This document shows, piece after piece, positions 1-7,674 of a stretch of DNA of 64,000 nucleotides. The stretch comes from Hyphococcus sp. (GTDB lineage Bacteria > Pseudomonadota > Alphaproteobacteria > Caulobacterales > Parvularculaceae). The notes under the pieces are model-generated. The model worked only from the letters and a program-made list of their open reading frames with translations. It searched no databases and had not been told where the DNA came from. The position numbers were made by a program, and so were the translations under genes. Location of the stretch: NCBI GenBank assembly GCA_021776335.1, contig JAJFGB010000007.1, positions 682,001-746,000 of the forward strand, given 5' to 3'. Position 1 is the stretch's first letter, and every line of letters starts with the position of its first letter.

Positions 1-764
1 AGTCGGAAAAAGCCCCTTGTCAGATAGGGCTCGCCCCATTTTCGGGCGCTGGTGTCCTGGTAGAAAACCCAGAACGCGTCCCAATGGCGTTCCTCAATGT
101 CTGCACCCATCAAATGCCGGATGGCGACGCCTTCCGCGTGCGCGTCACGACGTTCGCGGCGGATCGCTTTGCGCTTGCGCGAGGAGAGCTGGCCGAGAAA
201 ATCATCGAAGCTTTTGTAATCGCGATTAAACCAGTGAAACTGTTCGCCGATGCGCTGCAGGAAATCTGCGCGGGCGAGGGTCGCCTGATCTTGGTCCGTC
301 GTAAAATTCACATGAAGAGAGCTCGCGCCCATTTGCTGCGTCGCCTGGCGTAGAGCGACCGCAAGCTGAAATCTTGAGGCGTTTGTTTTCGCGAGCAGCC
401 GCGGCCCTGGAACTGGCGTAAAGGGCGCAGCACAAACAAGCTTGGGGTAATATCGCCCGCCGGCGCGCATATAAGCGTCCGCCCAATGATGGTCGAACAC
501 ATATTCGCCCTGACTGTGGCCTTTGGCGTAAAGCGGCGCGACACCGGTGACGGCGCCGTGCTCTTCGAGAACAAGATGCATCGGCGCCCAGCCGGCGTCT
601 GGCGCGACGGATCCGGACCGCTCGAGGGCGCGGAGAAATTCATGAGCGATAAATGGATTAAAGGGTTGGTCTGCCGGGTTGGCGAGCGCATTCCAGATAT
701 CACCGTCAATGTCGTCGATTGACGACACCGACCGCGCCAGCAATGCGTCTGACCCGTCTGCCAT
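1..764 (-). CDS. FemAB/GNAT-like N-acetyltransferase (DUF482 type), 3' part outside window
   Basis: The frame is open from an ATG at 764 to the left edge, so about 254 N-terminal residues are seen and the C-terminus is missing. The protein contains stretches such as NPFIAHEFLRALE near the start, YYPKLVCAAPFTPVPGPRLL in the middle and a basic QLSSRKRKAIRRER segment further on. These are typical of the GNAT-like family once annotated as peptidoglycan biosynthesis/recognition (DUF482, related to FemAB aminoacyl transferases), usually near 380-400 residues. The substrate is unknown. Its start overlaps the ridA stop by one base (TGATG), so the two are probably translationally coupled. Family assignment is from remembered motifs; the function is inferred only at the level of acyl or aminoacyl transfer. 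Confidence 0.8.
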   Translation of the reverse strand, partial: MADGSDALLARSVSSIDDIDGDIWNALANPADQPFNPFIAHEFLRALERSGSVAPDAGWAPMHLVLEEHGAVTGVAPLYAKGHSQGEYVFDHHWADAYMRAGGRYYPKLVCAAPFTPVPGPRLLAKTNASRFQLAVALRQATQQMGASSLHVNFTTDQDQATLARADFLQRIGEQFHWFNRDYKSFDDFLGQLSSRKRKAIRRERRDAHAEGVAIRHLMGADIEERHWDAFWVFYQDTSARKWGEPYLTRGFFR

Positions 765-1225
765 CAGCTGATTTCAAAGACGCCATCGACTTCGACGGCG
801 GCATTCATCGGCAGAGCCGGCGCGCCGACGGCGGCGCGTGCATGACGGCCAGCATCGCCGAAGACGGCGACCATCAAGTCCGATGCGCCATTGATGACGA
901 CCGGCTGGTCAATGAAATCGCCGGTGCAGTTGACGAAGCCACCGAGTTTGACGACACGCTTGACCCGGTCGAGATCGCCGCCGCACGCTATTCTCAATTG
1001 CGCGATGAGATTAACGCCGCAGGCCTGGGCGGCATCTATACCCGCTTCGAGCGAGACATCCTTTCCCAATTTGCCGGTGATCAACCCATCGGGACCGATC
1101 GACACTTGTCCGGAAATGAAAACGAGATTGCCGCTGACGACAAAGGGGACATAGTTGGCAACCGGCGCAACAGGTTCAGGTAGCACAATACCGAGTTCGG
1201 CGAGATGGTGTTCGATGCGGGACAT
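764..1225 (-). CDS. ridA: RidA family protein (reactive enamine/imine deaminase)
   Basis: The 153-residue product belongs to the YjgF/YER057c/UK114 superfamily, long-form subgroup (E. coli RidA is 128 aa). RidA proteins hydrolyse reactive 2-aminoacrylate and related enamines made by PLP enzymes. Visible family features are SGNLVFISGQ (residues about 31-40), the RHARAAVGAPALP segment with the expected catalytic arginine (R130), and a glutamate in NAAVEVDGVF (E145). The gene precedes the acetyltransferase and overlaps its start by one base. The start at 1225 gives a full-length domain. Substrate range cannot be read from the sequence; the long subgroup includes paralogues with different substrates. 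Confidence 0.9.
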   Translation of the reverse strand: MSRIEHHLAELGIVLPEPVAPVANYVPFVVSGNLVFISGQVSIGPDGLITGKLGKDVSLEAGIDAAQACGVNLIAQLRIACGGDLDRVKRVVKLGGFVNCTGDFIDQPVVINGASDLMVAVFGDAGRHARAAVGAPALPMNAAVEVDGVFEIS

Positions 1226-1297
1226 GAGGGCTCCTTATTTCCGTATTGTTAGTGTTGGCCGCGAAAGCCCTGGGGTCAATCGGGCAGCCTGGTCAAA

Positions 1298-2578
1298 TTA
1301 TTTGCGCCGTCGCAAGCTGCGGCCCGCCTTGACGGCGTCGCGGCCGAATTTGCCTCTGATGGCGTCAATGGCCTTTTCCTGCGCCGCGATTTTCTCATTA
1401 TCATCGCCGAAAAGATCGCCCGGTCGCTCGTCGCTTTCGGTCGCCAAATCCGAATAGCCGACGCCAATCAGCCGATAGGCTTTGCCTTCGGCAGCCTCGT
1501 GCAGCATTGGTTTGGCGGCGGCAAAAGCAGCGCGGGCAAGATTGGTGGGCTGGCCCACCGTGCGCCGTCGGGTGATCGTTTTAAAACCGGCCGTTTTCAG
1601 TTTAAGCGTTACAACCCGGCCTTCGAACCCACTGGCTTTCATTCGTGCGGAAACTTTTTCACACAATTCCCAAAGCAAGTCCTCGAGCCATTGCGGGTCT
1701 TTGATGTCGCTATTGAAAGTTGTTTCTGAGGAAACTGATTTTGTGTCCCGGTCGGGTTTGACGCGGCGCACATCATCGCCCCGGGAAAGGCGCGCCAGCC
1801 GCAGGCCGAGTTCGCCATATCGTTTGCCAAGTGTTGATGCATCCATTTGTTGCAGTTGCCCAACAGTCCTAAGGCCGTCTTTTTCAAATTTTTCAGTCAT
1901 CGCTTTGCCAACGCCCCAGATCAGCGAGATCGATTGCCGCGCAAGAAATTCTTTTGTCTCCGCTTTGCCGATAATAGAAAAACCACTTGGCTTATCGAGG
2001 TCCGATGCAATTTTCGCGAGAAACTTATTATGCGACAAACCGATGGACGCTGTAACACCAAGCTCGTCGGCTACCTGTTGTTGCAGCCTCGCAAGGGTGA
2101 TTGCGGGCGGCGCCCCGTGCACACGGGTGGTGCCGGTAAGATCCATAAAGGCTTCGTCGATCGACAGTGGCTCGACGAGCGGCGTAATAGCCAGCATCAT
2201 TTTTCGAACGGCGCGGCCAGCCTCGGCATATTTCGCCATATTAGGTTTGATGACCACTGCGTTGGGGCAGGCATCGAGCGCCTTGAACATCGGCATGGCT
2301 GATTTCACGCCGTAGGTGCGGGCAATATAACAACAGGTGGAGACCACGCCGCGCACACCGCCGCCGACAATGACCGGCTTATCCGCCAGGCTTGGATCGT
2401 CGCGTTTTTCGATGGCGGCGTAAAAGGCGTCGCAATCAAGATGGCCAATGGCAAGCTCAAAAATTTCGGGATGCGTAGTGATTCGGCTTGCGCCACAGGC
2501 AGTGCAGTGCTGGGCCGCATGTTGGCCGGCGGCCAGGCAGTCTAGGCAAAACCCGTTCTGGTTGGGGGATTTAATCAC
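1298..2578 (-). CDS. dinB: Y-family DNA polymerase IV with N-terminal zinc-ribbon extension
   Basis: The 426-residue translesion polymerase carries the Y-family active site: LDCDAFYAAIE with catalytic D48, and LSIDEAF with D141/E142. The helix-hairpin-helix region (GVGKAMTEKF) and little-finger domain follow. A C-terminal GDLFG segment resembles a beta-clamp binding motif. Before the polymerase core there are about 40 extra residues with four cysteines (C11, C14, C25, C28), a CxxC-x10-CxxC zinc-ribbon-like pattern also seen in other alphaproteobacterial DinB proteins. The start is a GTG at 2578 without an obvious Shine-Dalgarno; it is chosen because it keeps the whole cysteine module. I saw no clear GTTC-N7-GTTC SOS box upstream, so SOS control is not demonstrated. 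Confidence 0.93.
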   Translation of the reverse strand: MIKSPNQNGFCLDCLAAGQHAAQHCTACGASRITTHPEIFELAIGHLDCDAFYAAIEKRDDPSLADKPVIVGGGVRGVVSTCCYIARTYGVKSAMPMFKALDACPNAVVIKPNMAKYAEAGRAVRKMMLAITPLVEPLSIDEAFMDLTGTTRVHGAPPAITLARLQQQVADELGVTASIGLSHNKFLAKIASDLDKPSGFSIIGKAETKEFLARQSISLIWGVGKAMTEKFEKDGLRTVGQLQQMDASTLGKRYGELGLRLARLSRGDDVRRVKPDRDTKSVSSETTFNSDIKDPQWLEDLLWELCEKVSARMKASGFEGRVVTLKLKTAGFKTITRRRTVGQPTNLARAAFAAAKPMLHEAAEGKAYRLIGVGYSDLATESDERPGDLFGDDNEKIAAQEKAIDAIRGKFGRDAVKAGRSLRRRK

Positions 2579-2692
2579 TTAACAAATGGTTACCACGTAT
2601 GGCTGTAGGCATTTTTTAGGTAAAAGCACGCCGTTTCGTTCACCACAATAAACATTCAATTAAGACCTTTGTCGCAATATTTATCACTGACG

Positions 2693-2707
2693 GCGCCGAT
2701 TCGGCGC
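2693..2707. promoter_or_regulatory. 7-1-7 palindrome with a GANTC site in the divK leader
   Basis: GCGCCGA-T-TCGGCGC is a perfect inverted repeat 23 bases before the divK start, in the 152-bp region between divergent dinB and divK. Its centre holds GATTC, a CcrM (GANTC) methylation site. It could be a DNA-binding site or a small RNA hairpin; no factor is assigned. Confidence 0.4.
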
Positions 2708-2730
2708 AAAAGAAGACTTAAAGGCGTAAT

Positions 2731-3129
2731 ATGTCTGCCATGGAAAAGCTGGACTATTCCGAGCTTCCAAAGACTGTCCTGATCGTTGAGGACAACGAGC
2801 TGAACATGAAGCTATTTCGTGATCTGCTTGAAGCGCATGGCTATAACACGTTGCAGGCGCGCACCGGGCCGGAAGCACTCAAACTGGCCAGCGAAAACCA
2901 TCCGGACCTTATTTTAATGGATATCCAGCTGCCGGAATTTTCCGGGCTCGAAGTAACCCAGAAAATTAAGGCCAATGCCGAACTCGTTGATATTCCAGTC
3001 ATTGCCGTTACCGCTTTCGCCATGAAAGGCGATGAAGAGCGCATCCGGCAGGGGGGCTGCGAAGATTATATCGCGAAACCGATCTCGGTTGTTTCATTTC
3101 TTGAGAAAGTAAAAAGGTATTTGGATTAG
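2731..3129 (+). CDS. divK: Single-domain response regulator DivK
   Basis: This 132-residue receiver-only protein closely follows Caulobacter Div[21 protein letters not shown] at the N-terminus, phosphoacceptor D64 in [17 protein letters not shown], and [19 protein letters not shown] before the conserved Lys of YIAKPISVV. DivK shuttles phosphate between the PleC and DivJ kinases and controls the DivL-CckA-CtrA pathway at the cell poles. The start at 2731 has AAAGG six bases upstream; an in-frame ATG at 2740 would give a terminus closer to Caulobacter. It sits 40 bp before pleD in the same direction, the order known in Caulobacter, so the two are probably co-transcribed. Confidence 0.96.
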   Translation: MSAMEKLDYSELPKTVLIVEDNELNMKLFRDLLEAHGYNTLQARTGPEALKLASENHPDLILMDIQLPEFSGLEVTQKIKANAELVDIPVIAVTAFAMKGDEERIRQGGCEDYIAKPISVVSFLEKVKRYLD

Positions 3130-3169
3130 CCTTAAGTCAAATTAGTCCACTGTTGCTGATGGGGGTCCC

Positions 3170-4546
3170 ATGACGGCGCGCGTATTGGTCGTCGACGATC
3201 TTGAACCTAACGTCAAACTGCTCGAAGCAAAACTTCGGGCGGAATATTTTGACGTACTGGGCGCCTATTCGGGCGTTGAAGCTCTCGATATAGCAACACA
3301 AGAACAACCCGATATAGTCCTTCTGGATGTGATGATGCCTGGCATGGATGGGTTTGAAACCTGCCGACGGCTCAAAGCTTCCCCGGAAACCATGCATATC
3401 CCCGTCGTGATGGTGACAGCACTTGATCAGCAAGCGGACCGTGTTGCCGGGCTTGAAGCCGGCGCTGATGATTTCCTGACAAAACCGGTTGAAGATCTCG
3501 CCCTCTTTGCCCGTGTGCGTAGTCTGACACGACTCAAAATGATGACCGATGAATTGCGGGCGCGCTATGCCACCGGCAAGGGCCTTGGCGTTGTTGACAA
3601 TATCGACGTGGAAGAAGAGGGCGATGAGGCCCGAGTGCTCATCATTGATGACAATGAAGAACAGATTGAACGGCTGCAGGCTGCTCTGGGCGACGAAAAA
3701 TATGTGATCGATCATGAAATCGATCCGGAGGTTGCAATGGGTCGCGCGCGATCCGGCAATTATGATTTGTTGATCGTCAATTTATCTATTGAAGCGATGG
3801 ATCCCCTGCGCCTGTGTTCATCGATCCGCTCTTTTGAGGAAACCCGGCTGACGCCGATCCTCGCTGTTGTTCGTCAGGGCGACACACGCAAACTTGTTCG
3901 CGCGCTCGATATCGGCGTCAGCGACTACCTGACGCGTCCCATCGATAAAAATGAACTGACAGCACGCGCAACAACCCAGTTGCGTCGCAAGCGTTATGTG
4001 GATCAATTGCGATCATCGTTCCAGACAAGCCTTGAAATGGCGGTAACGGACCCGCTAACGGGGCTTTATAACAGGCGTTACCTGGCCAGTCATTTGAGCG
4101 CGATGTTTGATCGCGCATTCTGGACCGGCCGGCCGTTATCGGTGATGATTCTCGACATCGACTTTTTCAAGCAGGTTAATGACACCTACGGTCATGACGT
4201 TGGCGACAAAGTTCTGCAGGATTTTGCATCGCGTATTTCGGGCACAGTGCGCGGCATTGATCTGGCCTGCCGCTATGGCGGCGAAGAGTTTTTGATCGCC
4301 ATGCCAGATACCGATCTTGCTTTTGCCTCGGTAGTGGCGGAGCGGTTACGCCAGGAAGTCGCCACGCAAAAATTCGTGCTCAATGGCGGCCGTGACGAGC
4401 TTGCTGTCACTGTCAGTGTCGGCTTAGCGTCAACTGAAGCCGGGCCGGAAGACGATAACGCCCAGAAGCTCATCAAGCGTACCGACGAAGCGCTTTATGA
4501 AGCCAAGACTGCCGGACGCAATCGCGTCATTAAAAGCGCGGCGTAA
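3170..4546 (+). CDS. pleD: Diguanylate cyclase response regulator PleD
   Basis: The 458-residue protein has the REC-REC-GGDEF architecture of PleD, which makes cyclic di-GMP during swarmer-to-stalked differentiation. REC1 has phosphoacceptor D53 (LLDVMMPGMDG) and K105 in FLTKPVED. REC2 (about 155-275) has N204 where the phosphoacceptor should be (IVNLSI), consistent with its adaptor role in the family. The cyclase domain carries the GGEEF active site (370-374) and an RxxD inhibitory I-site (RGID, 361-364) five residues before it, so it should be active and product-inhibited. A strong GGGGG ribosome-binding site precedes the ATG. Confidence 0.97.
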   Translation: MTARVLVVDDLEPNVKLLEAKLRAEYFDVLGAYSGVEALDIATQEQPDIVLLDVMMPGMDGFETCRRLKASPETMHIPVVMVTALDQQADRVAGLEAGADDFLTKPVEDLALFARVRSLTRLKMMTDELRARYATGKGLGVVDNIDVEEEGDEARVLIIDDNEEQIERLQAALGDEKYVIDHEIDPEVAMGRARSGNYDLLIVNLSIEAMDPLRLCSSIRSFEETRLTPILAVVRQGDTRKLVRALDIGVSDYLTRPIDKNELTARATTQLRRKRYVDQLRSSFQTSLEMAVTDPLTGLYNRRYLASHLSAMFDRAFWTGRPLSVMILDIDFFKQVNDTYGHDVGDKVLQDFASRISGTVRGIDLACRYGGEEFLIAMPDTDLAFASVVAERLRQEVATQKFVLNGGRDELAVTVSVGLASTEAGPEDDNAQKLIKRTDEALYEAKTAGRNRVIKSAA

Positions 4547-4551
4547 TTAAA

Positions 4552-4582
4552 GAAATAAAAAAGCCGCCTCGAAAGGCGGCTT
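4552..4582 (-). terminator. Rho-independent terminator of rpmG, also between convergent pleD
   Basis: AAGCCGCC-TCGAAA-GGCGGCTT forms a perfect 8-bp stem at 4561-4582. Read on the minus strand it is followed by a T-rich tract (complement of 4552-4560), as expected for an intrinsic terminator ending the rpmG transcript. It lies just after the pleD stop and may act in both directions. Confidence 0.85.
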
Positions 4583-4609
4583 CTACCCATCAAAATAGCG
4601 CTGGCAGCG

Positions 4610-4777
4610 CTACTTGATTTTGCCCTCTTTGAATTCGACATGCTTGCGCGCCACGGGATCATATTTCCTGAGGACCAGCTTGTCCGTCATGGTGCGGGTG
4701 TTTTTCTTGGCGACATAGAAGAACCCCGTTCCAGCGGTGGAATTGAGCCGGATTTTCACGGTTGTTGGTTTAGCCAT
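4610..4777 (-). CDS. rpmG: 50S ribosomal protein L33
   Basis: A 55-residue basic protein starting [20 protein letters not shown] and containing [17 protein letters not shown], which is the typical L33 sequence. It is a structural protein of the large ribosomal subunit. The bacterial L33 family is usually 49-56 residues, so it is complete. GAGGAG lies nine bases upstream of the ATG. This form lacks the CxxC zinc pairs of the C+ L33 variants, so it is the zinc-independent type. The gene sits downstream of the DUF983 gene on the same strand, an arrangement common in alphaproteobacteria, and is followed by a clear terminator. Confidence 0.95.
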   Translation of the reverse strand: MAKPTTVKIRLNSTAGTGFFYVAKKNTRTMTDKLVLRKYDPVARKHVEFKEGKIK

Positions 4778-4863
4778 CAGTATCTCCTCAGACCCGCAGA
4801 TTGGTCAGCGAGCGCGGATACATACCCAAGGATCGGAGACTGTCAAGACGGCCTCGGTCTGGT

Positions 4864-5313
4864 TTAGACGCCGCCGCCGGGCGCACTGCCAGGATTGGCC
4901 TTCAGGGCGCGCTCAGGCCCTGCAAATCCATGCATGCGGTTGGCCCATTGCAGACCGATCAGGGCGCCTTTCGCCAATGGCAGAAGCGAGAACGTCGCCA
5001 GCAGGATAACAGGGCCCCAGACCGCAAATTGCAGCCAGATTGGCGGGTCGAAAAGCTGTTTGGCGGCCAGTGCCGCCGGTATCGTTATATGACCGACAAT
5101 CATGATGGTCACATAGGGCGGGGCGTCATCGGCTTCATGGCCCGAGAAATCGAGCCCGCAGGCGCTGCATGAAGAGGCTGCTTTCGTATAACCTGCAAAC
5201 AGCGCGCCCTGGCCGCATTGGGGGCAGCGCCGCATAAAGCCCCGGCTCATCGCGTGTAGCCATGAGCGCGAATCACCGGCTCCGGCGTCAGGATATTCCG
5301 AATTATTGGTCAT
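4864..5313 (-). CDS. DUF983 family membrane protein
   Basis: A 149-residue protein with the DUF983 signature: an N-terminal zinc-finger-like pair of CxxC motifs (RRCPQCGQGALF and SSCSACGLDFSGHEADDAPP), followed by hydrophobic segments around YVTIMIVGHITIPAALAAKQ, WLQFAVWGPVILLATFSLLP and a short amphipathic tail. The function of the family is unknown; it is common in alphaproteobacteria, often near cytochrome oxidase or rpmG. The ATG at 5313 is preferred because longer readings run into the dispersed palindromic repeat at 5366-5412, whose translation gives a spurious peptide. It is the upstream neighbour of rpmG. Confidence 0.88.
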   Translation of the reverse strand: MTNNSEYPDAGAGDSRSWLHAMSRGFMRRCPQCGQGALFAGYTKAASSCSACGLDFSGHEADDAPPYVTIMIVGHITIPAALAAKQLFDPPIWLQFAVWGPVILLATFSLLPLAKGALIGLQWANRMHGFAGPERALKANPGSAPGGGV

Positions 5314-5365
5314 AAATTGGGTAATAGGCGCACGTAGCCCATCCTGCCTTAAATTTTCGCTTGTG

Positions 5366-5412
5366 GTGTGATCGAGCTGGAAAACCGGTAACCACTTTTC
5401 CTGATCACGCTC
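5366..5412. repeat. Dispersed palindromic repeat, copy 1 of 3
   Basis: A 47-bp imperfect palindrome bounded by GTGATC at one end and GATCAC at the other, with GGAAAACCGG and CACTTTTCC inside. The same element recurs at 6070-6115 and 11904-11950 in the same orientation. This copy lies in the 261-bp region between the divergent DUF983 and DoxX-like genes. Confidence 0.85.
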
Positions 5413-5574
5413 TGCTGCGCATATGCGGGCGCTGCCCCAAGGCCGCAACGCGCGAAATCAGCGCAGGCTATGGTTAAAAAGCTCGGCCCTTCACGGAGCT
5501 GTGTAGTTCAAGTGAGCCCCAGAGCCGCTATTTTCTGGCATATGGATTTGAACTGAATTTAAGGGAGGCGGGCA

Positions 5575-6039
5575 ATGACGATTTTGAAATGGGTGCTGGC
5601 GCTGGCGGTGGGTGGTTTCCTGATCATGTTCGGCGTCATGAAATTCACCGGCGGCGCGCATATTTTTCAGTTTATTGAATTCAAGGCTGGCAGCGCAGGG
5701 CTACCCCTTGCCGAGCTGGCCTATCCGCTTGGCAATTATGCAACGGGCCTTTTGGAAATCGTGGCAGGCGCTTTACTTATTTTGCCCATGACACGCCGGC
5801 TCGGCGCAACGCTCGCCGTGCTGCCGCTTGCAGGCGCAGTCATTTTTCATCTGTCGCCGTTTCTGGGTGTCACCACGCCGGACGGCTTTGCTGATCCCAT
5901 ACCCGCTGCAGCGCTCGCTGCGGGCGGGCCTTTCACACGGGCAGATTTTTCGACCGGGGAATCGAACATGCTGTTCACGATCGCCGTCGTGATGCTGGTT
6001 GTCGCGATCGTCAATCTGGTGGTGCAGCGCCGGGATTAA
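5575..6039 (+). CDS. DoxX-like four-helix membrane protein
   Basis: A 154-residue integral membrane protein with four predicted helices: residues about 4-24, 55-72, 78-95 and 130-150. The arrangement of a GVMKFTG segment after helix 1, a helix-2 region LGNYATGLLEIVAGALLIL and the short MTRRLGATLAVL turn into helix 3 resembles DoxX/DoxD-like and SURF4-related small membrane proteins. AAGGGAGG precedes the ATG, giving a confident start. No enzymatic residues can be assigned. It is monocistronic, lying between two copies of the dispersed repeat. The DoxX-like label is by topology and remembered motif pattern. Confidence 0.7.
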   Translation: MTILKWVLALAVGGFLIMFGVMKFTGGAHIFQFIEFKAGSAGLPLAELAYPLGNYATGLLEIVAGALLILPMTRRLGATLAVLPLAGAVIFHLSPFLGVTTPDGFADPIPAAALAAGGPFTRADFSTGESNMLFTIAVVMLVVAIVNLVVQRRD

Positions 6040-6069
6040 TCGCAGGTAGTTGGTTCATTGCGTTGGTCA

Positions 6070-6115
6070 CGTGATCGCAGAGGAAAACCGGGAGCCACTT
6101 TTCCTGATCACGCTC
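6070..6115. repeat. Dispersed palindromic repeat, copy 2 of 3, overlapping purB stop
   Basis: This copy has the same GTGATC...GGAAAACCGG...CACTTTTCCTGATCACGCTC layout as copies 1 and 3. Its end overlaps the purB 3' end: the purB TGA stop (6110-6108) and the codon before it lie inside the repeat. Confidence 0.85.
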
Positions 6116-7412
6116 CGAACACCCGCGTGAAAATCGTGTCCACATGTCTGGTGTGATGGCCAAGGTCAAACAGCGCGTCGATTTCTTTCGCCGATAGCTT
6201 GGCGGAGACGTCGCTGTCCGCTTTGAGATTATCGAGGAAGTGGCCTTCGCCGCGCCAGGCGGGCATCGCGTTACGCTGCACCCAGGAATAGGAGTTCTCG
6301 CGTGAGACGCCAGCTTGCGTCAGCGCCAGCAAAACGCGCTGCGAAAACACCAATCCGCCGAGGCGATCAAGGTTTTCCTGCATGCGTTCCGGATAGACCA
6401 CGAGATTTTCCATTACATTGGCGAGCCGGTGCAGGGCGAAATCAAGATGGATCGTTGCGTCGGGGCCTATGCCGCGCTCGACCGAGGAATGCGAAATATC
6501 ACGCTCGTGCCATAGCGCTACATTTTCCATGGCGGGAATGACGCACATGCGCACCAGACGTGCGAGACCGGTGAGGTTTTCCGTCAGGATCGGATTGCGC
6601 TTGTGCGGCATTGCCGAAGAGCCTTTTTGGCCCTTGGAGAAAAATTCCTCCGCCTCGAGAACTTCGCTGCGCTGCAGGTGACGGATTTCGGTCGCCAGGC
6701 GTTCGATAGAAGAGGCGATAATGCCCAGCGCCGCAAAAAATGCTGCGTGACGATCGCGCGGAATGATCTGGGTTGAAACAGGCTCGATGGCGAGGCCCAA
6801 TTCTTTTGCAACATGCTCCTCAACCGAAGGATCAATATTGGCAAAGGTGCCGACTGCGCCAGATATGGCGCAGACAGCAATTTCGCGGCGCGCAGTTTCA
6901 AGACGCTCCCGGCCTCTTTTGAATTCCGCATAAAAAGTGGCGAGCTTGACGCCGAATGTCGTGGGCTCTGCGTGAATGCCGTGGCTGCGACCGACGCAGA
7001 CCGTGTTTTTGTGTTCCAGGGCGCGCTTTTCCAATGCGGCGAGAACGCGGTCCATACCGGCGAGTAAAAGATCCGACGCCCTGGCGAGCTGCACTGACAG
7101 GCAAGTGTCGAGAACATCCGACGAGGTCATTCCCTGATGGACGAAACGCGCTTCATCACCGACAATTTCTGACAGATGCGTCAAGAACGCGATGACGTCA
7201 TGTTTGACCTCGCGTTCGATTTCATCAATGCGGTCGCTGTCGAATTGGGCGTCTTTGCCTTTTTCCCAGACTTTCGCGGCGGCGTCTTTCGGGATGACGC
7301 CGAGCGCCGCCATCTGGTCGGCGGCATGGGCTTCGATTTCGAACCAAATACGATATCTGGATTCTGGCGACCAGACCGCAGCCATTTCAGGCCGGGTGTA
7401 ACGAGGGATCAT
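6108..7412 (-). CDS. purB: Adenylosuccinate lyase
   Basis: The 434-residue enzyme of the fumarase/aspartase superfamily splits adenylosuccinate and SAICAR in purine synthesis, in the cytoplasm. It starts MIPRYTRPEMAAVWSPESRY, contains SRHGIHAEPTTFG-type sequence (here GRSHGIHAEPTTFGVK) with the catalytic His, and has the lyase signature GSSAMPHKRNP. Length fits the 430-residue alphaproteobacterial form. The ATG at 7412 is preferred over an upstream TTG because GGAG lies at the right distance. The terminal codons are taken from a dispersed palindromic repeat, so the last residues may differ from relatives. Confidence 0.96.
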   Translation of the reverse strand: MIPRYTRPEMAAVWSPESRYRIWFEIEAHAADQMAALGVIPKDAAAKVWEKGKDAQFDSDRIDEIEREVKHDVIAFLTHLSEIVGDEARFVHQGMTSSDVLDTCLSVQLARASDLLLAGMDRVLAALEKRALEHKNTVCVGRSHGIHAEPTTFGVKLATFYAEFKRGRERLETARREIAVCAISGAVGTFANIDPSVEEHVAKELGLAIEPVSTQIIPRDRHAAFFAALGIIASSIERLATEIRHLQRSEVLEAEEFFSKGQKGSSAMPHKRNPILTENLTGLARLVRMCVIPAMENVALWHERDISHSSVERGIGPDATIHLDFALHRLANVMENLVVYPERMQENLDRLGGLVFSQRVLLALTQAGVSRENSYSWVQRNAMPAWRGEGHFLDNLKADSDVSAKLSAKEIDALFDLGHHTRHVDTIFTRVFGA

Positions 7413-7473
7413 CGACAACTCCGTTTGGGCGTCGGCGCATCTTTTTCGCCGACCCGATTAGGGATCACATTAT

Positions 7474-7659
7474 TCAGCTTGGCGTGTCGCGATTCCTGTC
7501 AACCCGCGCCGCATCACTGTCCAGCGTTCCCATAGGCGCCGCACCGGTTGGCGGCAACGCGTCGTCTGCGCGCGCCCCCCAGATCCACCATCCGACACCA
7601 AGCCCGATGGAAAACACCAGGAGGAGGAGAAACCACATATGAGCGGCAAGCCAGAGCAT
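7474..7659 (-). CDS. Small single-pass membrane protein
   Basis: A 61-residue protein starting MLWLAAHMWFLLLLVFSIGL with one strong transmembrane segment (about residues 4-27, ending GWWIWGARA) and a polar, alanine/aspartate-rich tail. The ATG at 7659 has AGGA six bases upstream and follows the OmpA-domain gene by 15 bp, so it is likely co-transcribed with it. No family is recognised. It may be a small accessory of the envelope protein encoded upstream, but that is inference from position only. Confidence 0.6.
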   Translation of the reverse strand: MLWLAAHMWFLLLLVFSIGLGVGWWIWGARADDALPPTGAAPMGTLDSDAARVDRNRDTPS

Positions 7660-7674
7660 GTCTGTTCCTATCAA

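Noticed and set aside
308-709. Open frames on both strands across 1-760
   Set aside because: One continuous minus-strand frame running off the left edge encodes the FemAB/GNAT-like protein; the other frames are shadows without family features.
2579-2730. SOS box before dinB or CtrA box before divK
   Set aside because: No GTTC-N7-GTTC or full TTAA-N7-TTAAC pattern was found by reading both strands.
5314-5448. Longer N-terminus for the DUF983 protein
   Set aside because: The added codons translate the dispersed palindromic repeat (DQEKW peptide), which also appears in unrelated frames near 11.9 kb.
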